Below are positions 23,893 through 34,100 of a stretch of 64,000 bases of DNA, piece by piece. The notes beneath the pieces were generated by a model. That model was not told the origin of the DNA, ran no database searches, and was given only the letters and a program-made list of their open reading frames with translations. The position numbers were made by a program, and so were the translations under genes. This DNA comes from JBNJGB01 sp051747385 (GTDB lineage: Bacteria; Myxococcota_A; UBA9042; PHBI01; JACKFB01), in NCBI GenBank assembly GCA_051747385.1, contig JBNJGB010000004.1:124001-188000 (forward strand), in the 5' to 3' direction. Numbering within the stretch: position 1 is the stretch's first letter; each line of letters begins with the position of its first letter.

Positions 23893-25398
23893 TTGGAACA
23901 CGCTCCCGTCCTGCTGCTGCTGGCTCCCCTGGCGGCATCCATCCTCATCGCGGTCCTGGCCATGCGCCGGACCGGGGTGGCCTACGCCGTCGCGACGACC
24001 GCGACCGCGGCCGCCGCCGCCCTGTCGTGGGCGCTCCTGCTGCGGGTGGTCGAGCACGGTCCCGTGACCTACCTCGTCGCCGGCTGGGGTGAGACCGGGG
24101 CGCACCCACCCGGTCTGGACCTGAACATCGGGATCGAGCTGGTGGTCGACGTCATGGGGGGCTTCGTGGCGGCCGTCGTCGCCACGATGGCGGCGATGTC
24201 CATGGTCTGGTCCCGGCACTCCGTCCTGGAGGAGCTGGGCGACCGCGGGCCCACCTTCTACGCCGTGGCCTGCCTGGCGCTCACCGGTCTCCTCGGCATG
24301 TGCGTGACGGGTGACGCCTTCAACCTGTTCGTCTTCCTGGAGGTCGCCTCCCTGGCCGGCTACGCCCTCGTCGGCTCCGGCGGCGGACGCTCCCAGCTCG
24401 CGGCCTTCCGCTACCTGATCCTGGGCGCCACCGGCGCCTCGCTCTACCTCCTCGGCGTCGGCTACCTCTACGCGGCCACGGGCACCCTCAACATGGGGGA
24501 TCTCGCCGGCCTCCTCACGGACCACCCGCTCACGCCGGTCGCCCTCGCGTTCATCATCAGCGGGCTCGGGCTCAAGATGGGGCTCTTCCCGCTCCACGCC
24601 TGGATGCCGGATGCCTACACCTGCTCGCCATCCGCGGTGGCGGCCTTCATCGCGCCGGTCTTCACCAAGGTCATGGCCCTGGCCCTGATGCGCTTCCTGT
24701 TCACCATCTTCGGCGTGGAGGCCTTCGAGGGAGCCCTGCCGGCCGGCCAGATCATCGCCTGGATGGGGGCGATCGCGGCCATCGTCGGCGCGGGTGTGGC
24801 GGCCGTCCAGTCCGACCTGCGCCGGCTGCTCGCGTGGTCGAGCGTGGGCCAGATCGGCTACATCGGCGTCGGCATCGGCATCGGCAGCCCGCTCGCCATC
24901 GCGGCGGCGCTGCTGCACGTCATGAACCACTCCCTCATGAAGGGCGCCCTCTTCTACGTCGCCGGCTCCTCCCGGGCGCGCCGGATCTCGGAGCTGCGGG
25001 GGCTCTCCCGGCGCATGCCCGTCACGGCCGTGTGCCTGGTGATCGCCGCCGCGTCGCTGGTGGGCGTGCCGCCGCTGGGCGGCTTCTTCAGCAAGTGGTA
25101 CCTGCTCCAGGCCGCCATCGGCGCCAGCCAGCCGTGGCTCGCCGCGGCGGTCATCGGCGGGAGCCTCCTCGCCATCGCCTACGTCTTCCGGATCCTGGAG
25201 GCTGCCCTCCTCGCTCCGGAGAAGGCGCCAGCCACCGCGACCACTTCCAGCGGCGGAGCGGTGAGCGCACCCCTGCCCCGGACGGAGTCCCCGCCGTCCT
25301 CCCTCGCCCCCCTGGTGGTGGTGAGCGGACTCATCATCGTCACCGGGCTCCTGTCGCACCTCATCGTGACGCGCTGGCTCCTGGGGGCCGCCGGATGA
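23893..25398 (+). CDS. mrpD: Mrp antiporter subunit D (first)
   Basis: A 501-aa proton-translocating antiporter-like subunit of the NuoL/M/N superfamily. Key residues are present: Glu in FNLFVFLEVASLAGYAL, Lys in GLGLKMGLFPLHAWMPDAYT, and a second Lys in the next helix (FTKVMAL). A hydrophilic Ala/Ser/Pro loop lies near residue 440. It starts at TTG four bases after mrpC. It is the first of three such subunits in this operon, forming the ion-conducting half of the complex. Confidence 0.92.
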   Translation: MEHAPVLLLLAPLAASILIAVLAMRRTGVAYAVATTATAAAAALSWALLLRVVEHGPVTYLVAGWGETGAHPPGLDLNIGIELVVDVMGGFVAAVVATMAAMSMVWSRHSVLEELGDRGPTFYAVACLALTGLLGMCVTGDAFNLFVFLEVASLAGYALVGSGGGRSQLAAFRYLILGATGASLYLLGVGYLYAATGTLNMGDLAGLLTDHPLTPVALAFIISGLGLKMGLFPLHAWMPDAYTCSPSAVAAFIAPVFTKVMALALMRFLFTIFGVEAFEGALPAGQIIAWMGAIAAIVGAGVAAVQSDLRRLLAWSSVGQIGYIGVGIGIGSPLAIAAALLHVMNHSLMKGALFYVAGSSRARRISELRGLSRRMPVTAVCLVIAAASLVGVPPLGGFFSKWYLLQAAIGASQPWLAAAVIGGSLLAIAYVFRILEAALLAPEKAPATATTSSGGAVSAPLPRTESPPSSLAPLVVVSGLIIVTGLLSHLIVTRWLLGAAG

Positions 25399-26864
25399 AC
25401 GCGCTCCTTCCGCTGCTGCTGCTGGCCGCGCCCCTCGCCGGCGCCCTCTGGATCGTCGCCTTCGCCCGCCGCCCGAACCTCCGCGAGGCGGGGAGCCTCC
25501 TGGCGGCCGGCGTCATGGCCGTGGTCGCCGGCCTCATCGTCACCCGGGTGGCCGCCGGGGACTCCGTCGAGGTCGTGCTCCTCGATCTCGTCCCGGGCGC
25601 CCCGCTCCACCTCCGGGCGGACGGCCTGGGTGCGTTCTTCGCCTTCATGGCATCGGGGCTGTGGGCGATCACGACCGTCTACTCCATCGGCTACATGCGC
25701 GGCGCCCGGGAGCACGCCCAGACCCGCTACTACTTCTGGTTCGCCGTCTGCTTGCTGGCCGTGGCCGGCCTGACCCTGTCCGCGAACCTCGTGACCTTCT
25801 TCGTCTTCTACGAGCTCCTGACCGTCGCCACCTACCCGCTGGTCGTGCACAAGCAGTCGGCCGAGGCGATCCGCGCGGGCCGCAAGTACCTGGCGTATGC
25901 CCTGACGGCGGGCCTCCTCCTGCTGGCCGCCATCATCTGGACCCACGAGCTGGCCGGCGAGTTCGCCCTGCGGCCCGGCGGCATCCTCCCGCCCGACATC
26001 CCGCGCGGATCCCTGTGGGCGCTCTTCGGCCTGTTCATCGGGGGCGTCGCGGTCAAGGCGGGTGTCATGCCGCTGCACTCGTGGCTCCCCTCGGCCATGG
26101 TGGCGCCCACGCCGGTCTCCGCGTTGCTGCACGCCGTCGCCGTGGTCAAGGCGGGCGTCTTCGGCGTCGCGCGCGTCGTGGGCTGGGTCTTCGGCCCTAC
26201 GCTCCTGGCCGACCTGGGCGGGGCGGAGGTCCTCGCGTGGTTCGCGGCCTCCACCATCGTGCTCTCGTCGCTCATCGCCCTGCTCCAGGACAACCTCAAG
26301 CGGCGCCTGGCCTTCTCCACCATCGGCCAGCTCTCCTACTGCGTGCTGGGCCTGGCGCTCCTCACGCCGGAGGCGATGGCCGGCGGCATGTTTCACATGC
26401 TCGGCCACGGCCTCATGAAGATCACGCTGTTCTTCTGCGCCGGGGCCATCTACGTCACCACGAAGAAGACCCGGGTGAGCCAGCTCGACGGCATCGGCCG
26501 CCAGATGCCCTACACGATGATCGCCTTCGGGGTCGCGGCCGTGGGGCTGGCCGGGTTCCCGCCGCTGGTGGGTTTCACCGCCAAGTGGTTCCTCCTCGAG
26601 GGCACCACCGCGACGGGGCACACGGCGTTTTCCGTCGCCCTCGTCCTGTCCGGCGTCCTCAACATCGCCTACCTCTTCCCCATCGTGCTGCGCGCCTTCT
26701 TCCGCTCGTCGCCCGACCACGCGGAGCGGGCCGACGCGCGGCCGGCGCTCCTGGCGCCGCTGCTCGTGACCGCGGCCCTGACGATCGTCATCGGCCTGGC
26801 GCCGGACGCCCTGCTCCCCCTGTGGTCGCTCGTGGCGGAGGCCGCCGCGGAGGTGACCCGATGA
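25395..26864 (+). CDS. antiporter-like subunit (MrpA N-terminal/NuoM-like, second)
   Basis: A 489-aa NuoL/M/N-superfamily membrane protein. The Glu (VFYELLTVATYPL) and Lys (GGVAVKAGVMPLHSWLPSAM, then VVKAGVFG) needed for ion translocation are retained. SIGYMRG and the overall layout resemble the N-terminal half of MrpA. ATG overlaps the mrpD stop as ATGA. Because the MbhDE-like part is separate upstream, this gene may supply the MrpA core. Exact subunit naming is uncertain. Confidence 0.88.
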   Translation: MNALLPLLLLAAPLAGALWIVAFARRPNLREAGSLLAAGVMAVVAGLIVTRVAAGDSVEVVLLDLVPGAPLHLRADGLGAFFAFMASGLWAITTVYSIGYMRGAREHAQTRYYFWFAVCLLAVAGLTLSANLVTFFVFYELLTVATYPLVVHKQSAEAIRAGRKYLAYALTAGLLLLAAIIWTHELAGEFALRPGGILPPDIPRGSLWALFGLFIGGVAVKAGVMPLHSWLPSAMVAPTPVSALLHAVAVVKAGVFGVARVVGWVFGPTLLADLGGAEVLAWFAASTIVLSSLIALLQDNLKRRLAFSTIGQLSYCVLGLALLTPEAMAGGMFHMLGHGLMKITLFFCAGAIYVTTKKTRVSQLDGIGRQMPYTMIAFGVAAVGLAGFPPLVGFTAKWFLLEGTTATGHTAFSVALVLSGVLNIAYLFPIVLRAFFRSSPDHAERADARPALLAPLLVTAALTIVIGLAPDALLPLWSLVAEAAAEVTR

Positions 26865-27145
26865 TCCGCCGCATCCGGATCGGCCTCGTAGTGGCGCTCG
26901 GCGTCCTGACCGTGCTGGAGGTCGTCCTGCCCCTCGGCATGAGCGAGACCAAGCCCTGGTGGCACCACACCACGGGCTACTTCGGCGTCTACGGCCTGCT
27001 GGCCTGCGCCGCGCTCGTCTACGTGGCGAAGTTCGCCGGGAAGCTCGGCCTCCAGCAGCCCGAGCCGTCGCCGGAGGCCGAAAGGCGCGCCCCCCTCGAC
27101 CCCGCCGAACCACCGGCGGAGCGCGACGAGGAGGGCCTGGCATGA
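26861..27145 (+). CDS. small two-helix membrane protein in the mrp operon
   Basis: A 94-aa protein with two membrane helices (about 7-27 and 42-62) and a Pro/Glu-rich soluble tail. Between the helices is KPWWHHTTGYFGVYG, suggestive of a conserved interface. It overlaps both neighbours (ATGA at each end) and is embedded between two antiporter-like genes, so it is very likely a subunit of the same complex. It does not match any standard Mrp subunit A-G that I recognise. Confidence 0.78.
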   Translation: MIRRIRIGLVVALGVLTVLEVVLPLGMSETKPWWHHTTGYFGVYGLLACAALVYVAKFAGKLGLQQPEPSPEAERRAPLDPAEPPAERDEEGLA

Positions 27146-28851
27146 GCGAGCTCCTGCTCCACCCGGCCGTCCCGTACCTGGTCGGGGCCGCCCTGGCCCT
27201 CGCCCTGCCGACGCGGCTCCGGCCGATCGCGCTCCTCGGGGCGCCGATCGTCTCGCTCCTCCTCGTCGAGCGACTCGCCGGCATGGACGCGTCTCCGTCC
27301 GTCACGGTGGCGTTCCTGGGCCAGGCCCTGGACCCGCTGAGGGCGGACACCCTCGGCCTGCTCTTCGCGCGGATCTTCGCCCTGGCCGGTGGTATCGCGC
27401 TCCTGTACGGGCTGAAGGAGCGGAGCCGCCTCACCCACGCGGCCGCCATGGTCACGGTCGCCGCGGGCCTCACCGTGGTGCTGGCCGGCGATCTCCTGAC
27501 GCTGTTCGTGGCGTGGGAGGTCAAGGCCGTGGCCACCACGGTCATCGTCTTCATGGGCGGGATGGCGGGGTCGGTGCGCGCCGCGCAGCGCTACTTCCTC
27601 GTGCACACGCTCGGCGGCAGCGTCCTGTTCGTGGGCATCACCGCCTGGGCCGGCAGCCACGGGCTCGCCTTCGACGCCATGCCGGTCGACGGCGCCTCGG
27701 GCTGGATCCTCGCCGGCTTCGCCCTCTGCGCGGCGATCCCCCCGCTCCACGCCTGGCTCACGGACGCCTACCCGGAGGCGTCCACCTTCGGCGCGGTGGT
27801 GCTCTCGGCGTTCACGACCAAGGCGGCCGTCTACGCCCTGGTGCGCGGCTTCCCGGGGCTCGAGCTGCTCATCTGGGTCGGCGCGGCCATGGCGCTCTAC
27901 GGCGCGGCCATGGCGGTGCTGGAGAACGACATCCGGCGGCTCCTCGCCTACCACATCGTCAGTCAGGTGGGCTTCATGGTGTGCGGCGTGGGAATGGGCG
28001 CCGCCGGAGACCCCAACGGCGAGCTGGCGCTCAATGGCACGAGCGCCCACGCCGTCTCCCACATCCTCTACAAGGGCCTCCTGTTCATGTCCGCGGGCGC
28101 GGTGATCCACGCCACCGGCCTCCGCAAGCTGAGCGATCTGGGCGGCCTCTGGCGGCACATGCCGTGGACGCTGGCCCTCTGCATGGTCGGCGCGTTCTCC
28201 ATCTCCGGCGTGCCCCTGTGGAACGGCTTCATCTCCAAGTCCATGGTGGTCTCGGCCGCCGAGTACGGTGACTACGCCGCCGCGGAGTGGATGCTGGTGG
28301 CCGCGTCGGTCGGGACGTTCCTCCACACGGGCCTGAAGCTCCCGTGGTTCATCTTCTTCGGCGAGGATCGGGGGCTCGTGCCCAACCGCCGGGTGCCCTG
28401 GAACATGTTCGCCGCCATGGGCCTGGCCGCCGCGCTCTGCACGCTGATGGGGGTGGCCCCGGGCCTGCTCTACGAGCTCCTCCCCTACCCGGTGGACTAC
28501 CACCCCTACTCGACCTACCACGTGGTCCACCAGCTCCAGCTCCTGGTGGGCACCGCCCTCGGCTTCTTCCTGCTGCTGTCGAAGCTCGGCGGCGCGCCGC
28601 TGGTCACGCGGGAGGTCAACGCGCTCTACGAGGGCATCGGCCGCGGCGCGATCCTCCTGTCCCGGCGCGGCGTCCTCCCGATCATGGAGGCTGCGGCGTG
28701 GCTCATCCGGCTCCTGGTGGCGAGGGTCGGGGACCTCAGCGTCGAGCTGCGGGACGTGCAACGCGCGCCGGTGGGCGTCTGGGTCGGGATCGCCGTCGCG
28801 GCCCTCGCGGTGCTCGTGTTTGCCCTCCGCTTCGGCGGCCTGCCGGCGTGA
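27142..28851 (+). CDS. antiporter-like subunit (third, non-canonical)
   Basis: A 569-aa NuoL/M/N-superfamily protein. Glu is kept in LFVAWEVKAVATT, and a Lys in AFTTKAAVYAL. The helix-7 Lys found in the two paralogues (KMGLFPLH and KAGVMPLH) is replaced: here the aligned segment reads CAAIPPLHAWLTDAYPEAS. The C-terminus carries an extra amphipathic region with GRGAILLSRRG and a final anchor helix. It ends the operon with an ATGA overlap upstream. Possibly a structural or differently gated pump unit. Confidence 0.86.
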   Translation: MSELLLHPAVPYLVGAALALALPTRLRPIALLGAPIVSLLLVERLAGMDASPSVTVAFLGQALDPLRADTLGLLFARIFALAGGIALLYGLKERSRLTHAAAMVTVAAGLTVVLAGDLLTLFVAWEVKAVATTVIVFMGGMAGSVRAAQRYFLVHTLGGSVLFVGITAWAGSHGLAFDAMPVDGASGWILAGFALCAAIPPLHAWLTDAYPEASTFGAVVLSAFTTKAAVYALVRGFPGLELLIWVGAAMALYGAAMAVLENDIRRLLAYHIVSQVGFMVCGVGMGAAGDPNGELALNGTSAHAVSHILYKGLLFMSAGAVIHATGLRKLSDLGGLWRHMPWTLALCMVGAFSISGVPLWNGFISKSMVVSAAEYGDYAAAEWMLVAASVGTFLHTGLKLPWFIFFGEDRGLVPNRRVPWNMFAAMGLAAALCTLMGVAPGLLYELLPYPVDYHPYSTYHVVHQLQLLVGTALGFFLLLSKLGGAPLVTREVNALYEGIGRGAILLSRRGVLPIMEAAAWLIRLLVARVGDLSVELRDVQRAPVGVWVGIAVAALAVLVFALRFGGLPA

Positions 28852-28978
28852 TCCGGCGATCGGCGTGCCCGCCGTAAAGGCCCTCGCCGGCTACGTCCCG
28901 ACCGACGTCGAGTGCAGACTCGTCGCGGCCCTCGCCTCTACCGCGGTGGCCATGGCGTGCCTCCGGTTCCTCCCGCAG

Positions 28979-30919
28979 TCACCGCCTCAGACGCCTGAGG
29001 TCGCCCACCCTCAGGGTCACGCGTTCGCGGTCGAAGTACTCCTGGAGCGGGATGGTCCACTTGCGGCTGGCCTGCGTCAGCTCCTTGAAGGTGCCGGTGT
29101 CGATGGTCCCGTGCTCCTCCAGGTGGGCCACGAGGCGCTCGCGGAGGTCGTCCAGGGCCGGCCGGGCGTAGAACAGCTCCCGGTTGACCCGGACCACCCG
29201 CCGGTCCATGCGGAGAAGCTCCAGGGTCTCGTCCACCTCCCGATCGGCCAGCTCGGCGGCCTCGGGGAGATCCTGGCGACGCGGCGGCGTGAGGCCGCCC
29301 TCCTCCAGCACCCCGTACACGGTCGCGCACCGGGCGCGCTGGGCGTCCGAGCGGCGCGGCTCGAAGTCCGGCAGCGCCAGGAGGTCCCCGTCCCGACGGA
29401 TGCGCCCGGCGGCCTCCATCCGCTCCAGCAGGCGCGCGACGATCTCCGGCGACAGCCCCTTTCGCAGGCGCGTCCGGAGCTCCTCGACGCCGATGCCCGG
29501 CCACGCGGGCCGCTCGCGGTGGTGCGCGGACAGCACGTCCTCGACGCGCGGGGCAAGGGCATCCACCGCCTGTTCGTGGAGCAGGAGCTCGCCGGCCTCC
29601 ACCGCCACGCCCCGCTCCACGAGGGCGCGCGCCGCCGCGTCGATGGCGGCCCGCTCCAGGGGGAGGAGCGCCGCGAGTCGCGCGGTCGCCACCCCGCCCG
29701 GGCCCTCGAACCGGAGAAGCTCCGCGAGCATGGCCTCCGGGTCCGTGCCGGACAGGGCGTCCACGAGGCGCGTCTCGGCCTCGGCCCAGCGGCGACGGTG
29801 GCGGCGCGGCGCGGGGATCAGCGCGCGGCCGCCGCCCAGGGTGCGTCCGTAGCCCGCCAGGACCGTGAAGCCGCGGACCACGAAGGGCTCCCCCGGCAGG
29901 AGGGCCACCGGAGCGTCCAGGCGCACCTGCACCGGCACGCGCTGCCCCGGGGCCACCTCGTCGACGCCGATCCACGCCAGCGTCCCCTCGATCCGCGCCG
30001 TGCCCACGTGGACGAGCGCCCGGGTGCGGTCCGGCAGGGGCTCCTCGAGGCGTCCGAGCGCCTTGAACTCCCCGTCGATCATGGAGGTGACCTCCAGGGC
30101 ATCCGGGTGCGTGAGCACGTCGCCCCGGCTGACCCCCTCGTGCTCCACGCCCTGGAGGTTGATGGCCGCGCGCATCCCCGGACCCACCTCGTCGACGGTC
30201 TCGCCGTGCACCTGGAGCCCGCGGACCCGGCCTCGCAGATCGGGCGGGAGCAGGGCCACCTCGTCGCCCGCGGCCAGCCGCCCCGAGGCGCTCGTGCCCG
30301 TGACCACCGTCCCGAACCCGCGCACCGTGAACGAGCGGTCGACCGACATCTTGAACGGGCGATCCGGGCTCCGGGAGGCGAGGCGATGCTGCCCCTCCCC
30401 GCGCGCGACCAGGTCCGCCAGCATGGCGCGGACGCGCTCGGTGGCCTCGTCGTCGTCCGGCTGCCAGCGGGTGAGGGGCGCGCCCTCCAGGAAGGTGCCG
30501 CGGAGCTCGTCGCGCAGGTCCTCCTCGACCAGGTCGAGCCACTCCGGGTCGTCCACCAGGTCGGTCTTCGTGATGACGACCCCGCCCAGGCGCACGCCGA
30601 GCATCTCGCAGATGTCCAGGTGCTCGCGGGTCTGGGGCATGACCCCCTCGTCGGCCGCCACGACCAGGAGCACCAGGTCGACGCCCGCCGCGCCCGCGAT
30701 CATGTGCCGCACGAAGCGCTCGTGGCCCGGCACGTCCACGATGGCGGCGCGGCCCTCGGGCAGGTTCAGCCAGGCGAAGCCCAGCTCGATGGAGATGCCC
30801 CGGGACTTCTCCTGCTCCAGCCGATCCGTGTCGATGCCGGTGAGGTGATGGACGAGGGTGGTCTTGCCGTGGTCGACGTGGCCGGCCGTGCCCACCACCG
30901 CGCGGATCTGCCGCTCCAT
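28979..30919 (-). CDS. selB: selenocysteine-specific elongation factor
   Basis: A 646-aa SelB. The GTPase domain shows GTAGHVDHGKT (11-20 region), DVPGHERFV and TKTDLVD. Domains II-III follow (VVTGTSASGRLAAGDEVALL). The C-terminal about 260 residues are winged-helix repeats that bind SECIS RNA, ending in WTIPLQEYFDRERVTLRVGD. It delivers Sec-tRNA to UGA codons. The start is the ATG giving MERQIRAVVG. No selA, selD or tRNA-Sec gene and no obvious selenoprotein is in this window. It is convergent with the mrp operon; the 127-bp gap holds nothing recognisable. Confidence 0.95.
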   Translation of the reverse strand: MERQIRAVVGTAGHVDHGKTTLVHHLTGIDTDRLEQEKSRGISIELGFAWLNLPEGRAAIVDVPGHERFVRHMIAGAAGVDLVLLVVAADEGVMPQTREHLDICEMLGVRLGGVVITKTDLVDDPEWLDLVEEDLRDELRGTFLEGAPLTRWQPDDDEATERVRAMLADLVARGEGQHRLASRSPDRPFKMSVDRSFTVRGFGTVVTGTSASGRLAAGDEVALLPPDLRGRVRGLQVHGETVDEVGPGMRAAINLQGVEHEGVSRGDVLTHPDALEVTSMIDGEFKALGRLEEPLPDRTRALVHVGTARIEGTLAWIGVDEVAPGQRVPVQVRLDAPVALLPGEPFVVRGFTVLAGYGRTLGGGRALIPAPRRHRRRWAEAETRLVDALSGTDPEAMLAELLRFEGPGGVATARLAALLPLERAAIDAAARALVERGVAVEAGELLLHEQAVDALAPRVEDVLSAHHRERPAWPGIGVEELRTRLRKGLSPEIVARLLERMEAAGRIRRDGDLLALPDFEPRRSDAQRARCATVYGVLEEGGLTPPRRQDLPEAAELADREVDETLELLRMDRRVVRVNRELFYARPALDDLRERLVAHLEEHGTIDTGTFKELTQASRKWTIPLQEYFDRERVTLRVGDLRRLRR

Positions 30920-31005
30920 CTCTGCCTCTCCCGAGCCGTTGTCGCCGCACCCCGGCGCCGTCGGCCCGAGGCCGTCGGATTGCACCGTAGCGCCCGCGCC
31001 CTGCC

Positions 31006-31035
31006 TTGACCAGCCGAGAAGGCCACTGCTAGGCT
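31006..31035 (+). promoter_or_regulatory. candidate promoter of the giant TPR gene
   Basis: TTGACC (31006-31011), 18 bp, TAGGCT (31030-31035), about 120 bp before the TPR gene start and divergent from selB. The same TAGGCT -10-like hexamer recurs at 38854. Supported only by consensus fit and position. Confidence 0.5.
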
Positions 31036-31157
31036 CCCGGCGTGGAGTGGGTCTTGCATTCAGCCGGCGATCTCTCCCGGAATGAACGGCCGTGGAGGCC
31101 GGGTTTTCGGACGCCGCGATGTGGCCCGACTCGTACGACGGACGGAAGCGAGCACCG

Positions 31158-34100
31158 ATGAATCAGACGTGCCCCAATTGTGGCGCCGACAACGAGGTGG
31201 CCGGGCCGGGCCGGGAGGCGGTCTGCCTGAGCTGCTTCCACGCGTGGGTCGTGGGAGAGGGAGGCCCCGGCGAGGGCTCCGGGGACTCCTCCGACCCCTT
31301 CGCCCTCGGGCCCGGGGACGCCGATCCCCCCGGGGAGGACGACGGTGGCGGCGCACTCGCCATGGGCGCCGGACCGCCCGCGGAGGCCGACGACGGCGGC
31401 GCGATCCCGCTGGCGGGCGCCGAGGGCGACGCGTCGCCGGAAGTGACCGGCAATTCCGACGACGACCGGGGGGAGGAGCTCTTCTTCCTGGACGACGAGG
31501 ACATCGAGCTTCTGGACGACGAGGACGTCGAGGCCGCGCATGGACCCGAGGAGGTCTTCGAGCTCCCCATCGGGGCCGAGGAGGAGACGACCGGCGATCT
31601 GCCCGCCGAGCCGGGCGTAGAGTTCGGGGAGGCCTCCTCGGAGGAGGCGACACGGGTGGACGGTCGGCCGCAGGAGGACGAGCCCGCGGACTCGCCGCCC
31701 GCAGGCCCGGCCTCGTTCCTGTTCAAGCGACGCCGGAAGCGGAACCTGAGCGAGACCGACGTCGCGAAGATCGGGACGTATCAGCGGCGGAGCAACGAGC
31801 TGCCCCAGGCGGAGGAGGTCGTCTGGAAGCCCGGCGAGGCGCCCCCGCCCAAACGCGCGTCCGAGGTGACGCGCGACAACCCGCACCTGGGCGAGCCCTT
31901 CGACTCCACGGAGGTGCTCGGCGGAGACGGCCCGGGCCCGAGCGACTCGCAGCCACCCGGCGGCCGCGCCGACTCGACGCTGGCGTGGGGCGCCGATCCC
32001 ACCGCCGGCGATCGCGGCACCGACTACGCGGGTGACGACCCGTTCGCCGACGTGGGCGGGCAGAAGCCCGGGGCGTCCGAGACGCTCGCGTTCGGCGAGG
32101 AGCCGTCCCTGGGCGCGTCCGACGATCCCTTCGCGCCCTACGGGGAGGGGGACGACGACGACCCGTTCGCCTCCGATCCGTTCGGGACAAGTGACGGCGC
32201 GCCCAGTCGCGGCGGCCTGAACGTGACGGAGGAGAACCCCTTCGACACGGCGGACTTCACGACCGCCGGCGAGACCAGCGGCATGGAGTCCCTCGACTTC
32301 GCCGACCTGGACGACGGGCCGCCGGGTCCGGCTCAGCCCGAGGCGCCCGACGACAACACGGTGTTCGTGGACGGCGTGGGCCCGGTCCGCTTGGGCGGGG
32401 ACAAGGAGACGACGTCCCCCACCACGGGCGACGGCGACGCGCTCTTCGAGCTGGACATGCCGACCGGCGAGGGGCATCCGGGCGGGGGTGGTGGCCGAGC
32501 CGCCGCGTCCCCCGCCAAGGCCGCGCAGCAGCGGCGGCGCAAGAAGCGCGGGCGCTCGCGGAAGAGGAGGGGGCAGGCCGGACGCGTGGCGGCGCTCGTC
32601 GTGCTCGTCGTGGCGCTGGCGGGCGTGGCCCTCGGCCAGACCGATCTGGGCTACTTCGGCGTGAACGCTCTCGTGGGCGCGCCGGAGCCCGCCGCCCCCA
32701 AGGCGGCCCCGGTGCAGCCCGAGCGCCCCGAGGCGGAGCAGGAGGAGGATGAGGCGCGCGCGGCCCTGACGTCCGACGCTCCCGGGGACTACACGGCGCG
32801 CATTGCGGACCTCCGCGAGGAGATCAAGGCCTCTCCCGGGGACACCGGGGTCCGGGAGAAGCTCGTGCGGACGCTGATGCGGCTCCAGGAGCGCTACCCG
32901 GCCGTGTATCGCTCGGATCCCACCTACCCGAATCTCCTGGAGGAGCTGCTCACCCCGTCCCAGCTCGAGCAGGACAAGCGACTGCTCATCAGCAAGCTCC
33001 TGGCGGAGAACAAGACCGAGGACGCCGCCGAGGCGCTCGAGCAGTACGTGGCGGAGATGACCCACGACCCGGACGACCTCTATCTGATGGCCCGGGTGGC
33101 GCGGTCCAGGGGCAACGAGGAGCGGGCGATCCAGTACTACGAGCGGGCCATCGAGCAGGCGCCCGGCTACGAGCCCGCCCTGTTCGACCTGGGCGACCTC
33201 TTCCTGGCCCGGGAGAAGATCCCGGAGGCACAGGAGACCTTCGAGAAGCTCCTGGAGAAGAACCCGAAGCACTCGGGCGCGAAGCTCGCCCTGGCCCAGA
33301 TCACGCTCTACGAGAAGGGCTACGACAAGGCCAAGGCCCTCATCGACGAGGCCCTGGCGATGGCGCGGCAGACGGACAACCCCGAGGAGCAGTTCCGGGC
33401 GTTCTGGCTCAAGGCGACCCTCGCGGAGGCCCAGGGCAACGCGGAGGACAAGCGCAAGGCGCTGCAGCGGGCGCTGGAGATCCGGCCCGACGACGAGCGC
33501 ACGGCCCTGGCCCTGGCCCAGCTCCTTGGGCAGCAGGGGCTTCATCAGGAGGCGCTGCGCCGCCTGAAGGAGTGCCAGAAGGCGGGCTGCAACTCCTCGC
33601 AGTTCTACACGGCGCTGGTGGACGCCTACGAGCAGAACGGCCAGCCGGAGGACGCCCGCAGCCAGCTCAACGAGGCGCTGCGCAAGCACCCGAACGACAC
33701 GGGCCTGCTCATGCTGCACGCGGAGAAGGAGCGCGAGGCGGAGCACTACAAGACGGCGAAGAACATCTACGCGACCATCCTCGAGAAGGACCCGACCTAC
33801 ATCGACTCCTACCTGGAGCTGGCCGACCTGCAGCTCCGCGAGGGTCGCCAGTCGGAGGCCGTCGAGACGCTGCAGGAAGGCGCGGAGCGGGTGGACAACG
33901 AGCTGCCGCTCCTGGAGAGGCTGGCCGAGACGCAGATGAAGGTGGGGGCCACGCTGAAGGCGAAGGAGACCATGGGGCGGATCCTTGAGATGGATCCGAA
34001 CAACACGGACGCCAAGCTGCGCTTCGCCGAGCTGCTGGCCGGGCTGGGCTTCTACGAGGAGAGCAGCGGCTACTACGGGGACCTGGACGTAGCCGGCGCG

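Noticed and set aside
28852..28978. Terminator or repeat between the mrp operon and selB
   Set aside because: The 127-bp gap shows no strong inverted repeat and no copy of the families seen at other convergent junctions.
28979..30919. A selenoprotein or tRNA-Sec near selB
   Set aside because: I saw no in-frame UGA in a recognisable selenoprotein family and no long-arm tRNA in the flanking gaps.
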